A stretch of DNA of 58,011 nucleotides. Origin: a virus. The translations under genes and the position numbers were made by a program. This document shows positions 1 through 6,371 of this stretch, one piece after another. The stretch lies in IMG/VR virus record IMGVR_UViG_3300033141_002284, positions 1 through 58,011 of that record; one strand, written 5' to 3'. Position 1 is the stretch's first letter; each line of letters opens with the position of its first letter. The notes beneath the pieces are model-generated. The model ran no database searches and was not told where the DNA came from. It worked only from the letters and a program-made list of their open reading frames with translations.

Positions 1-700
1 TTGCCTCTGGTGCAAACAAATCCCTTTTAGCAAACTCAATAGCAAAGCGAATCTTTTCTTTATATTTATTGGTTGCATCTAAGTATTCTTTTGCATATTT
101 CGGATTGCGTTTAACTTCCTTCTCAGTCGCTTTTTCTTTTTTCTCTGCTGCCCATTCGGCGGCTTTCGCCTGTCTTAATTCAGTATCAACAGCTCTTACG
201 GTTTCCTCACCCTTGATAATCTTTTCTACTCTTTCAGGTGCTTGTTCTTTTACCCGCTTGGCTCTTCTTACGCTTTTTCCTGATATTCCAAATTCTTTAG
301 CTACAGCATCAGTCGCTTGACGAGGATGAGGCCCTTTGGCCTCTACCTCACCAGTACGTCTATATTGAGATACTTTTTTCGCCTTGCTCTTTTTATATTG
401 TTCTTCAAACTCTGATAACATCTCAGTAGCCAACATAGCCCGCTGACTTGTATCAAGGTGTCGTCGCCGGATGTTCATAGAAATAACATAGCTTAAAGGA
501 TCATCGCCTTTATACTCTTCCATCAAAGACAATATCCCTAACTGCTCACAAGCTTTATAGCGATTCACACCATCAAGTATCTCGCCATTTACAGTAACAA
601 TCGGTTCAAGTTGTCCATGATCTTTTATATCCTGAACAAGCAGGTCAAACTCTTCCCCTTCGAGTATAGGGAAATACTTAGCTAATTTATGTATTTTCAT
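1..700 (-). CDS. ParB-like nuclease/DNA-binding protein (3' end continues across the genome junction)
   Basis: The reading frame starts at ATG 700 behind an AGGGGGCAG ribosome site and runs off base 1. It is completed by 57961-57894, giving 255 residues. The first 90 residues fit the ParB/Spo0J N-terminal fold, with ILDGVNRY at about 42-48 where ParB proteins usually have GxxR. A helix-turn-helix-like stretch lies at about 125-150 and a charged helical tail follows. It heads the replication operon and is preceded by promoter 822-850 and the pseudoknot leader 721-811. A plasmid-style partition role is not shown because no ParA gene is present, so it may act in replication or transcription control. 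Confidence 0.7.
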   Translation of the reverse strand, partial: MKIHKLAKYFPILEGEEFDLLVQDIKDHGQLEPIVTVNGEILDGVNRYKACEQLGILSLMEEYKGDDPLSYVISMNIRRRHLDTSQRAMLATEMLSEFEEQYKKSKAKKVSQYRRTGEVEAKGPHPRQATDAVAKEFGISGKSVRRAKRVKEQAPERVEKIIKGEETVRAVDTELRQAKAAEWAAEKKEKATEKEVKRNPKYAKEYLDATNKYKEKIRFAIEFAKRDLFAPEA

Positions 701-720
701 ATCTGCCCCCTAAATAAAAC

Positions 721-811
721 GAGCCTCTTTGAAATTGGCTGGACATCTGCTAAAGATACCAATCTCGCCGAGGCTCTAAATATTCTATACTTTAATTTAT
801 AGCAAATGTCC
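721..811 (-). promoter_or_regulatory. H-type pseudoknot 5' leader, copy 1
   Basis: On the minus strand four segments occur in the order A-B-A'-B'. A is at 811-800 (GGACATTTGCTA) and pairs over 12 bases, with one G-T, with A' at 752-741. B is at 776-770 (GAGCCTC) and pairs with B' at 727-721. The interleaved pairing makes a pseudoknot. The leader starts about 11 bases after the -10 box and ends about 10 bases before the ribosome site of the ParB-like gene. A second copy with the same order and a conserved loop lies at 6242-6324. Riboswitch or protein-bound leader are both possible; the ligand is unknown. Confidence 0.6.
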
Positions 812-821
812 ATCTTCGGCA

Positions 822-850
822 ATGTTACCACATATCCGATTCTTTGTAAA
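822..850 (-). promoter_or_regulatory. Promoter for the replication operon
   Basis: Read on the minus strand, -35 TTTACA (850-845) and -10 TAACAT (827-822) are separated by 17 bases. The start site should fall near 815, just before the pseudoknot leader. The spacer resembles that of the promoter at 6336-6364. Confidence 0.65.
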
Positions 851-877
851 GCGGATATGGGTTTTTTATCCGATTTT

Positions 878-900
878 AATTGTAAAGCCGGTTTACAATT
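878..900. promoter_or_regulatory. Palindromic operator-like site, perfect copy
   Basis: Arms AATTGTAAA and TTTACAATT flank a 5-base GCCGG centre, a perfect 9-base inverted repeat. It lies between the lipoprotein gene stop and promoter 822-850. Related palindromes recur at 7121, 14568, 20555, 50080 and elsewhere, suggesting the binding site of one phage regulator. Confidence 0.55.
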
Positions 901-903
901 AAT

Positions 904-1272
904 TTACCATGTAACGCTACCGGATGCCGTAGCTATAACATAAGCCCCGGTAGAAGTACTGGTTTTTAATAACGTTCCATCAACATAAATCTGTGCTGTC
1001 ACGGTGCCGCTACTCTGCTGATTTTGTGCCGATACATAAACAAATACATATCCATAAACTGGTTTATTAATTTCAAAAGAATAACTCCACGGTGTCGCCA
1101 TATCATCAAATTGTGAAACACCACCATTTTCGTTTTCAATAGTTAAATCAACTAGCCCGGTAGTGCAAGTTACTTTATATTCAACTTGTTTCGGCCCTGT
1201 ATTTATCTCTTCCAATTCGCATGACAAAATCAGTACCATTATAGATAACACAATAATAATTATCTTGCGCAT
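904..1272 (-). CDS. MmpS-like lipoprotein
   Basis: This 122-residue protein has a lysine/arginine start, a hydrophobic helix and a lipobox ending LILSC with Cys18, so it should be lipid-anchored and exported. The mature part follows the pattern of the MmpS C-terminal domain: a YKVT strand, a VDLTIENENGG strand, a PWSYSFEI strand and a VTAQIYVDG strand. MmpS proteins are known as small periplasmic partners of transporters in actinobacteria, but here it stands alone after a methyltransferase gene. A role as a phage conversion (surface) gene is inference. The ribosome site is AGGAGG before ATG 1272. Confidence 0.55.
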   Translation of the reverse strand: MRKIIIIVLSIMVLILSCELEEINTGPKQVEYKVTCTTGLVDLTIENENGGVSQFDDMATPWSYSFEINKPVYGYVFVYVSAQNQQSSGTVTAQIYVDGTLLKTSTSTGAYVIATASGSVTW

Positions 1273-1332
1273 AAACTACCTCCTATCACACATTATTTTT
1301 AAGTACCAATAGTACTTTTATTAACTCCCCTT

Positions 1333-2088
1333 TTAAACAAAAAGCTTTTTTTGCGATACTGAAAGTATTTTTTCTCTAGCATCTTTAACAAAGTTTTTTT
1401 TAATCTCAAATCCATAAGCCCGCCTATTTAGATTTTTTGCTGCTAATAAAGATACTCCTGATCCAGCAACCGGATCTATTACAACTTCATTCTCATCAGT
1501 AAAAATAGATATAATATCTTCAAGAAGTCCTATGGGTTTTTGAGTTGGATGCACCTTTGCTGTTTCAGTATCACGTTTCCAATCCATACAATTAAAAATC
1601 ATTCTGCCATTATTATTAAATTTGGGTAATTTATCTCGATAAAATAATAATCCGTATTCACAATTTCCGACAATTCGCATATTAGCTTTTAATACCTGGG
1701 CGGAAAAGTTTTTCCTAAACACAAGATTTATATAGTTAGGCAATCCGTGTTTTTTTGCTATTTCTATCAGTGTGAATTGCTGTTCAAAAGAACAAAACAC
1801 AAGCATAGCCGGAGCCATCCCTTTGCCCTTCGGTTCTTTTTTCAGCATTTTGCTACAAAAATGAAAAAATTCATATAAATTAAAATGTTCATCGGTATCA
1901 AAAAATGCTTTCCCAGCAAGTTTACTCTCCCCTTTTTTGTTATCGCCATCAATATACCATGATGGATTACTGCCATAGGCATTTTTGGCTATATTAAATG
2001 GGATGTCAGCCAAAACGAGTTGAGCCTTAGGAATGTTGTAGCGCTTATAATTTTGAAAATGATCATTGAACAATTCAATTCTATTCAT
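1333..2088 (-). CDS. DNA methyltransferase (N6-adenine/N4-cytosine type)
   Basis: The 251-residue protein carries an amino-methyltransferase catalytic motif near residue 28, here DIPF rather than DPPY, and HPTQKP at about 183. The SAM-binding motif DPVAGSG lies at about 205-211, followed by an AYGFEI strand. The order (catalytic motif first) fits the beta group. It probably methylates phage DNA, perhaps to evade host restriction, since no cognate endonuclease is adjacent. The isoleucine in the catalytic tetrad is unusual and leaves activity open. A good GGAGGG site lies about 30 bases upstream of the ATG, so the start is less certain than most here. Confidence 0.8.
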   Translation of the reverse strand: MNRIELFNDHFQNYKRYNIPKAQLVLADIPFNIAKNAYGSNPSWYIDGDNKKGESKLAGKAFFDTDEHFNLYEFFHFCSKMLKKEPKGKGMAPAMLVFCSFEQQFTLIEIAKKHGLPNYINLVFRKNFSAQVLKANMRIVGNCEYGLLFYRDKLPKFNNNGRMIFNCMDWKRDTETAKVHPTQKPIGLLEDIISIFTDENEVVIDPVAGSGVSLLAAKNLNRRAYGFEIKKNFVKDAREKILSVSQKKLFV

Positions 2089-2122
2089 CTATCAATCGCT
2101 TATTATTTGGCTTGCTGCCCTC

Positions 2123-2281
2123 CTATTTCTTATCATCTTTTTTCGGGTCATAAATAACTATTTGCCAGGCTTCTTGCTTGTAATAATCTTTATTCTCAGT
2201 AACATATGCTCTATCAATCCGAGTTGTTTTCCATCCGGGAAAAGCTTTCTCTACCCTTTTAGTAACTTCTTTAATGTCCAT
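2123..2281 (-). CDS. Small hypothetical protein (52 aa)
   Basis: ATG 2281 follows a clear AGGAGG site and overlaps the end of the upstream gene by 31 bases. The product is charged, with a central WKTTRIDRAYVTENKDYY segment and a lysine/aspartate-rich end. I do not recognise a family. The spacing and ribosome site support it as a real gene of the accessory operon. Confidence 0.5.
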   Translation of the reverse strand: MDIKEVTKRVEKAFPGWKTTRIDRAYVTENKDYYKQEAWQIVIYDPKKDDKK

Positions 2282-2646
2282 TTTGTCCTCCTGTTTTGTT
2301 TTCCCTTTATAAATAAAAGTGCTGGATTTAAAGTAGTACCCTTTTTGTTTGCCTTTCCGCCTTCATCGCCTATTTGTTGATCAATATTCCATTTCCGCCT
2401 GAACTCTTCGCCTCTTGAATGACACTGTCCAACCATAGATGCTACACATCCAGCCATAAAACCAGTTATCCCACCAGCTTTGCTTTCATCATCTGCTCGA
2501 CAAATAATTTTATGACAATCAAATTCGCCCGGTTCTTCATCGAGTATTTCCATAACTCGGTGAGCTACTCTAACGCAAGCCCCACCATAAGGATCATCAT
2601 TAATCTTAACATGTTTATCCCATTTTTCTTGTTCAATAATCGGCAT
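2251..2646 (-). CDS. Conserved phage protein of unknown function
   Basis: The 131-residue product has the recurrent phage pattern of an N-terminal QEKWDKHVKINDDPYGG, a middle GITGFMAGCVASMV and a C-terminal IGDEGGKANKKGTTLNPALL. I recall this architecture in many siphoviruses without an assigned role. ATG 2646 follows AGGGGGGAAG. Its leader (2664-2754) can form competing hairpins. Confidence 0.6.
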   Translation of the reverse strand: MPIIEQEKWDKHVKINDDPYGGACVRVAHRVMEILDEEPGEFDCHKIICRADDESKAGGITGFMAGCVASMVGQCHSRGEEFRRKWNIDQQIGDEGGKANKKGTTLNPALLFIKGKQNRRTKWTLKKLLKG

Positions 2647-2663
2647 CTTCCCCCCCTAAAAGC

Positions 2664-2754
2664 GCCGGGGCAGCAATCAATCACCTGGGAGACATTCCGC
2701 ACACCCCGGCATAAATATTATCTTACCTGGTATTGAGCCAACGGCTATGCCAGG
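2664..2754 (-). promoter_or_regulatory. Leader with mutually exclusive hairpins (possible attenuator)
   Basis: On the minus strand CCTGG (2754-2750) can pair with CCAGG (2730-2726). Alternatively CCTGGCATA (2754-2746) can pair over nine positions with TATGCCGGG (2713-2705). GCCGGGG (2710-2704) can also pair with CCCCGGC (2670-2664), a stem followed by GCTTTTAG like a terminator. The second pairing excludes both others, the usual logic of an attenuator. It sits between the broken zinc-ribbon gene and the next ribosome site. Confidence 0.35.
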
Positions 2755-2761
2755 ATTTTTC

Positions 2762-2999
2762 TTAATCATCCATAAGCCCCATACCCTTCTGATATGTTCG
2801 CTCAATCGCCTGCCGCTTCAACTTCCGCACCTGGCTGTTTGTCAGCCTTTTCCGGTTGCTCACTACATGAGTGAGCAGAATCCGTTTCCCGCACTTCGGG
2901 CATTTACCGAGCAGTTCCCCGGCCAGTGATAAAGCGGAAATTGCAGTCCTCGGAGTCGAACTCAGTTCTGCAATATTTATACGGGCAGGTTATCTTCAT
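2762..2999 (-). pseudogene. Zinc-ribbon protein split by a frameshift
   Basis: ATG 2999 overlaps the stop of the upstream gene as ATGA, as in a translationally coupled pair. The first frame gives 31 residues with CPYKYC and stops at 2904. The +1 frame, open from before the run of four G (fwd C 2917-2920) to 2762, continues with CPKCGKR and a basic helical tail ending in MGLMDD. Together the halves would make a normal two-knuckle zinc ribbon of about 78 residues. The break may be a real mutation, a sequencing error in the homopolymer, or a programmed shift. Confidence 0.45.
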
Positions 3000-3259
3000 G
3001 GTCTTTTCCAATTCGATTTATCCAGACATTCAATAGCGGCCACAACAACCGCAGCGACTTCAATAAGTTCTTTTCGATAATCCGAATAATCACCTGTTAT
3101 TCCATAGCCAGGAAAATGAGCTTCAAGAGCTCCCTTGCAAGCCTCTCCGTATTCCTCACCGAGAATTGCAAGCCATTCCATCGGGTGATGATTCTGCTCT
3201 CCCCATTTTTTATCTTGTCGATTTCGTTCGTTACGGATGTCCTGTAATATTTTTTCCAT
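2996..3259 (-). CDS. MazG-like nucleotide pyrophosphohydrolase (short form)
   Basis: The start at ATG 3259 is chosen because an AGGAGG site lies nine bases upstream, giving 87 residues. The pattern RNERNRQDKKWGEQ, then GEEYGEACKG and ELIEVAAVVVAAIE, matches small all-alpha NTP-PPase-like phage proteins where EExxE and a later acidic helix bind magnesium. The second ExxD position is not conserved (EVAAV), so catalysis is uncertain. A second, clearer MazG-like gene is at 56061-56438. Confidence 0.6.
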   Translation of the reverse strand: MEKILQDIRNERNRQDKKWGEQNHHPMEWLAILGEEYGEACKGALEAHFPGYGITGDYSDYRKELIEVAAVVVAAIECLDKSNWKRP

Positions 3260-3288
3260 CCCTCTACACCTCCTATAAAACATAATCT

Positions 3289-3365
3289 AGCAAAGGCCCG
3301 AATCGAACGGGCTTCTTCGAATACATAGTGCTATAAGACGTGGGAACCATTTCCACCACCCTGCT
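3289..3365 (-). ncRNA. tRNA-like element without a normal anticodon arm
   Basis: The minus strand shows a 7-base acceptor-like stem (AGCAGGG 3365-3359 with CTTTGCT 3295-3289, two G-T pairs). A D-arm GTGG/CCAC with GG in the loop is at 3356-3340, and a canonical T-arm GCCCG-TTCGATT-CGGGC at 3312-3296. The 27 bases between D and T arms form no 5+7+5 anticodon arm. It sits alone in the 150-base gap between two genes. It may be a decayed tRNA or a tRNA mimic. Confidence 0.45.
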
Positions 3366-3437
3366 ACCGGCAGTGCACCTATCACGTGCCTGTTTATATA
3401 CCGCCTGCCAACGGTTCAATCGCCAACGGCGACTGTT

Positions 3438-3752
3438 TTATTGCTTTTTATCAATCTCGCCTATTATTCTATTAAGCCTGTCCGCCAATATTCCACAAGG
3501 CATAGACCCCTCATGCCTTCTGCCAGAGTGTATTTCTATTGCCGTCTTTTCCGCTGTTCTGCATATCTCAAGCAAATCATCGCGTTGTTTCTCGACCTCA
3601 TCAAATTCTTTTAGTACCTGTTTCATTTCAGTTTCCAGCTCAGTTATTCGATTGTTGAAAACAATAAGAGCTTTATCTCTGTCGTTATATAGGCTTTTCC
3701 ATAACCATCTCTGCAAGTCAATAGCTATTTTCTTTGCATCTTTCAATTCCAT
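3438..3752 (-). CDS. Hypothetical coiled-coil protein
   Basis: The 104-residue product starts MELKDAKKIAIDL and has a heptad-like helix from about 30 to 75 (RITELETEMKQVLKEF). Its first 40 residues resemble those of the next upstream gene (3753-4139), including a shared RITELE, so the two are partial paralogues. ATG 3752 follows AAGGAGGAATAG. Function is not recognised. Confidence 0.5.
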   Translation of the reverse strand: MELKDAKKIAIDLQRWLWKSLYNDRDKALIVFNNRITELETEMKQVLKEFDEVEKQRDDLLEICRTAEKTAIEIHSGRRHEGSMPCGILADRLNRIIGEIDKKQ

Positions 3753-4139
3753 CTATTCCTCCTTGCCTCTATTTAGATGCTCAATCGCATTAAGATTGGC
3801 TTCCTTGCGTCTAATGGTTTGCGTTAAAGTCTTAACTTTTGCCTTAAGCTCGGTTACCTGTTTTTTCATGTGTGACAAAGGATGATGAGGACATTTTTCA
3901 ATATGTTGTTTTAATATATCAGCCATTGCTACGGGCGTATTTTTTCTTGGGCCATATCTATGTCCGCAATAAACACAATTGATATACATTCCGCTTTGCA
4001 AATCATTCACCCATGCCTCAAGCTCGGTTATTCGATCATCTAAAATGACGGCAGCTTCACATACGCTTGGCAGATATAAAGATATGATTTTTTCTGATCG
4101 TAAATCATTTGATAGTTTTCTTGCCTCTTTTAACTTCAT
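3753..4139 (-). CDS. Conserved phage zinc-binding coiled-coil protein
   Basis: The 128-residue product has an N-terminal helix shared with the next gene, then a zinc-knuckle pattern CVYCGHRYG ... HIEKCPHH around residues 55-88, and a C-terminal coiled coil. Phage proteins with this CxxCGHRYGP/PVAMADILKxHI block are common but have no proven role. ATG 4139 follows AAGGAGC, and its stop abuts the next start. Confidence 0.55.
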   Translation of the reverse strand: MKLKEARKLSNDLRSEKIISLYLPSVCEAAVILDDRITELEAWVNDLQSGMYINCVYCGHRYGPRKNTPVAMADILKQHIEKCPHHPLSHMKKQVTELKAKVKTLTQTIRRKEANLNAIEHLNRGKEE

Positions 4140-4151
4140 GCTATTGCTCCT

Positions 4152-4379
4152 TCATCCGTATTTTGGATTAAGATGCTGATCTCCTAACATTTCACGTACA
4201 ATAAACACATGATTCATGTCACAATCAGCACCGAGAATGTCGAACCTTTTACTGCCCATACGCCGATTAAATAACCCGGCAAAAGCATCAGCTTGGTCTT
4301 TGGTTCTAAAACCGCCGACAATATCAACTCCACAATAATCACAACCCGTGTCTATCAATATCCATCTGCTTTTTTCCAT
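4152..4379 (-). CDS. Hypothetical protein (75 aa)
   Basis: ATG 4379 follows AAAGGAGCAATAAC and lies one base after the stop of the upstream ORF. The product contains DYCGVDIVGGF, a phenylalanine-rich middle and no membrane segment. No family is recognised. Confidence 0.5.
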   Translation of the reverse strand: MEKSRWILIDTGCDYCGVDIVGGFRTKDQADAFAGLFNRRMGSKRFDILGADCDMNHVFIVREMLGDQHLNPKYG

Positions 4380-4380
4380 G

Positions 4381-4557
4381 TTATTGCTCCTTTGCTCTTT
4401 GGGCTATCATGGTATCGGCTATTTCAATTAAAGATTTATCTCCCGTGCCTGCCACTTCCCTAATAAATTCAGTCATACCAGTATCATACATTTCACGACA
4501 AAACGCCGCCCCACCTGTTTCTTTTCTGTCGTCTGTTTTATCTTCATAGTTATTCAT
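4381..4557 (-). CDS. Short paralogue of the neighbouring TGGAAF-type phage protein
   Basis: The 58-residue product has EDKT/TGGAAF near its start and ends IEIADTMIAQRAKEQ, matching the two ends of the next upstream gene (4570-4770) but lacking most of its GMSLRDYFAAKAMQ core. It looks like a duplicated and shortened copy. ATG 4557 lies 12 bases after the stop of that gene. Confidence 0.5.
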   Translation of the reverse strand: MNNYEDKTDDRKETGGAAFCREMYDTGMTEFIREVAGTGDKSLIEIADTMIAQRAKEQ

Positions 4558-4569
4558 CCCTTCATCCCT

Positions 4570-4770
4570 CTACCCTCTCTCTGCTATCATGGCATCAGCT
4601 ATGTTGTAGGCTACTCCAGCAATCTTTTTCCATTCACTCCAAACCGCATCCGGTACTAAACTCTGCATAGCCTTAGCTGCGAAATAGTCTCGTAGCGACA
4701 TACCCTCCCATTCCGGGCCTTCAACGAAACCCGGAAACGCCGCCCCACCTGTTTTGTCTTCTGTGTTCAT
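4570..4770 (-). CDS. Conserved small phage protein (GMSLRDYFAAKAM family)
   Basis: ATG 4770 is preferred over an upstream TTG because GGAG stands ten bases before it. This gives 66 residues: TGGAAFPGF, then GMSLRDYFAAKAMQ, then AYNIADAMIAERG. This arrangement is widespread in phage small proteins of unknown role. It follows the HTH protein gene 4802-5410. Confidence 0.6.
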   Translation of the reverse strand: MNTEDKTGGAAFPGFVEGPEWEGMSLRDYFAAKAMQSLVPDAVWSEWKKIAGVAYNIADAMIAERG

Positions 4771-4801
4771 CCCCTTATTCTCCTTCACCAATTTTACAAC
4801 A

Positions 4802-5410
4802 TTACTCCTCAATCCTGCTTAATGCCTTTTCCAATTCACTTCTTGCCTTGTCGATTTCACCATCGGCCAAATTCATAATAGCCTGCCGGATATATTTCTC
4901 AAATTGATTAAAATAATTAAACAACATTTTTATATCTTCTTTAGCAGTTTCATCTTCATAGCTATTTAAATCGATTTGTTCTTTTAGCGATAAGTAAAGT
5001 TCATTCTCAACCTTCTTGTTTTTTTTATCGGTATTATCCTGTATTAGTTTTTGCTGCCATTTTTCAACAGCCGCTTTTTTTGCATCCTTAATCCATTTGT
5101 TGAAATCTTCTTGAGTTTTACCAACTGCCATAACAAACTTAATCCATTTTGAAATAGTCGGTGTAGATCGGCCCGTAATGATAGCAACCCTATTCATGGA
5201 TACAACGGCTGGTTCATTCTTTTTCGGTCGGCCAGCCCTAGCTCCGCCGCCCTCAAGTTCAGGATACATTCCCAAAACAGCTAATCCCTTCTGCCACATT
5301 CCGCATCTTTCCAGTACAAATAAATCGGCCATCTTGCCGCCGCCTTCAGCCAGGGTATAAGTATCAATCTCATTTATTCGATTTAATAAATCTTGCTCAG
5401 TTTTTGTCAT
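4802..5410 (-). CDS. Helix-turn-helix protein of unknown role
   Basis: The 202-residue product has an HTH-like segment VAIITGRSTPTISKWIKF at about 74-91, a lysine-rich linker and a C-terminal pair of amphipathic helices. It is likely to bind DNA. Its gene directly abuts 5411-5554. It could be one candidate for the regulator of the dispersed palindromes, but nothing links them directly. Confidence 0.5.
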   Translation of the reverse strand: MTKTEQDLLNRINEIDTYTLAEGGGKMADLFVLERCGMWQKGLAVLGMYPELEGGGARAGRPKKNEPAVVSMNRVAIITGRSTPTISKWIKFVMAVGKTQEDFNKWIKDAKKAAVEKWQQKLIQDNTDKKNKKVENELYLSLKEQIDLNSYEDETAKEDIKMLFNYFNQFEKYIRQAIMNLADGEIDKARSELEKALSRIEE

Positions 5411-5554
5411 TCATTTTTCCCCTTTTCTTATTGCCTTGACAACATCCATATATTCAACACCTACCATATCAGCAGTCATTTGTATAAGCCAAACTGTTGA
5501 TTTATCCGAATATAATTTTGCATTATCTTTCCAAAGTTGATATAGTTTATTCAT
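5411..5554 (-). CDS. Small hypothetical protein (47 aa)
   Basis: ATG 5554 overlaps the stop of the upstream membrane peptide as ATGA and its own stop abuts the next ATG. The product reads as one helical segment with LWKDNAKLYSDKSTVWLIQM. No family is recognised. Confidence 0.45.
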   Translation of the reverse strand: MNKLYQLWKDNAKLYSDKSTVWLIQMTADMVGVEYMDVVKAIRKGEK

Positions 5555-5646
5555 CGGCTTTTTTTTTCATCCTGGAATTGGTCATAAATACAATAGGCAT
5601 AACTTAATCCTAGAAGTAAAATTATAATAATAACGGCTATTTCCAT
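5551..5646 (-). CDS. Single-pass membrane peptide (31 aa)
   Basis: A strong AGGAGG site precedes ATG 5646. Residues 2-20 form one hydrophobic helix (IAVIIIILLLGL) and the end is charged. It is coupled to the next gene by ATGA. Such peptides are often missed; the role is unknown. Confidence 0.5.
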   Translation of the reverse strand: MEIAVIIIILLLGLSYAYCIYDQFQDEKKSR

Positions 5647-5655
5647 AATCGCCTC

Positions 5656-5769
5656 CTATATCCAACCTATAACATTCAATATTATTAGCAATACGCAAAT
5701 AGATAATATAAATAAGGTTGTACAAGCGAAAATTCCGAATCCTATAGAAACTTTTTCAAACCAATCCAT
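5656..5769 (-). CDS. Single-pass membrane peptide (37 aa)
   Basis: GGAGG precedes ATG 5769. A hydrophobic helix occupies residues 8-35 (GFGIFACTTLFILSICVLLI). It is followed closely by another membrane peptide gene, making a small envelope cluster. Confidence 0.5.
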   Translation of the reverse strand: MDWFEKVSIGFGIFACTTLFILSICVLLIILNVIGWI

Positions 5770-5824
5770 TAAATCCTCCACTAAAAATCCAAAAACCGAA
5801 AAAATCCCAACTAATTGCTTTCAT
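5756..5824 (-). CDS. Possible tiny peptide (22 aa)
   Basis: ATG 5824 follows AGGAGAGG and the frame overlaps the start of the next ORF. The product is aromatic and hydrophobic (WDFFGFWIF). The good ribosome site is the main support; it could be only a leader for the next gene. Confidence 0.3.
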   Translation of the reverse strand: MKAISWDFFGFWIFSGGFNGLV

Positions 5825-5843
5825 TTCTACCTCTCCTATTATT

Positions 5844-6221
5844 TTATTCTATTACGAAATAAGGCATACTACCCGGTAGAAGACTCCACATTGGTTTTGG
5901 TAAACAGTATTTTACTTTATCTATTGCTATACCAAGCACAACTAATTGTTCCATTATTTGATGAAGACCAGTCCATTGATCTCCGTTTTTATTATCGCAT
6001 GCATTTAAAAAGCTCATTCCTCCTCCAGTTTCTTTTTGAAAAGCATCTGGTAATTGTTTGAGCATTTTATAAATATCGTCTTTGTATTTTTTTATTCTTT
6101 CTGGATGAAAGCCAAATATATTCACTATCCCTTCGGCTTTTATATAACTTTGAGTTGATTCTTCATTTTCACAAAGACAATTATTAAAAACAATCTCTAC
6201 ATTCCTAGCTGTCAATTCCAT
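5844..6221 (-). CDS. Conserved hypothetical protein (GMPYVV type)
   Basis: The 125-residue product has the pattern LTARNVEIVFNNCL, GFHPERI, GGGMSFLNAC, WTGLHQIMEQLVVLGIA and a C-terminal MWSLLPGSMPYFVI. I recognise this as a frequent conserved phage and plasmid protein without known function. ATG 6221 follows TAGGAGGG. It is the first gene after the promoter at 6336-6364 and the second pseudoknot leader, so its dose may be controlled by that leader. Confidence 0.6.
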   Translation of the reverse strand: MELTARNVEIVFNNCLCENEESTQSYIKAEGIVNIFGFHPERIKKYKDDIYKMLKQLPDAFQKETGGGMSFLNACDNKNGDQWTGLHQIMEQLVVLGIAIDKVKYCLPKPMWSLLPGSMPYFVIE

Positions 6222-6241
6222 ATCTATCCCTCCTATAAAAA

Positions 6242-6324
6242 AAGCTCTCGCAAATTCGGCTAAACGTCAGGCTAAAGACACCAAATCTTTGAGAGCTTCT
6301 TATTATCATTATTAAGCCTGACAT
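6242..6324 (-). promoter_or_regulatory. H-type pseudoknot 5' leader, copy 2
   Basis: Minus-strand order is A (6324-6315, ATGTCAGGCT), B (6298-6291, AAGCTCTC), A' (6273-6264, AGCCTGACGT) and B' (6249-6242, GAGAGCTT). A pairs with A' over ten bases and B with B' over eight. The stems differ in sequence from copy 1 but keep pairing, and the linker before A' (AGATTTGGTGTCTTTAGC here) matches copy 1 closely. Covarying stems and a conserved loop point to an RNA structure. Confidence 0.6.
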
Positions 6325-6335
6325 TCATAATTTGC

Positions 6336-6364
6336 ATTGTACCATATATCCGATTTATTGTAAA
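6336..6364 (-). promoter_or_regulatory. Promoter for the 6221-1333 accessory operon
   Basis: On the minus strand, -35 TTTACA (6364-6359) and -10 TACAAT (6341-6336) have a 17-base spacer. The predicted start near 6329 leads straight into the pseudoknot. The 17 bases TTGTAAAGTAGTTTTTA around the -35 are identical at 14508-14524. Confidence 0.7.
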
Positions 6365-6371
6365 GTAGTTT

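Noticed and set aside
721-811. SAM-II or preQ1-type riboswitch
   Set aside because: The pseudoknot order is similar, but the conserved bases I know for those classes are absent, so no known class is claimed.
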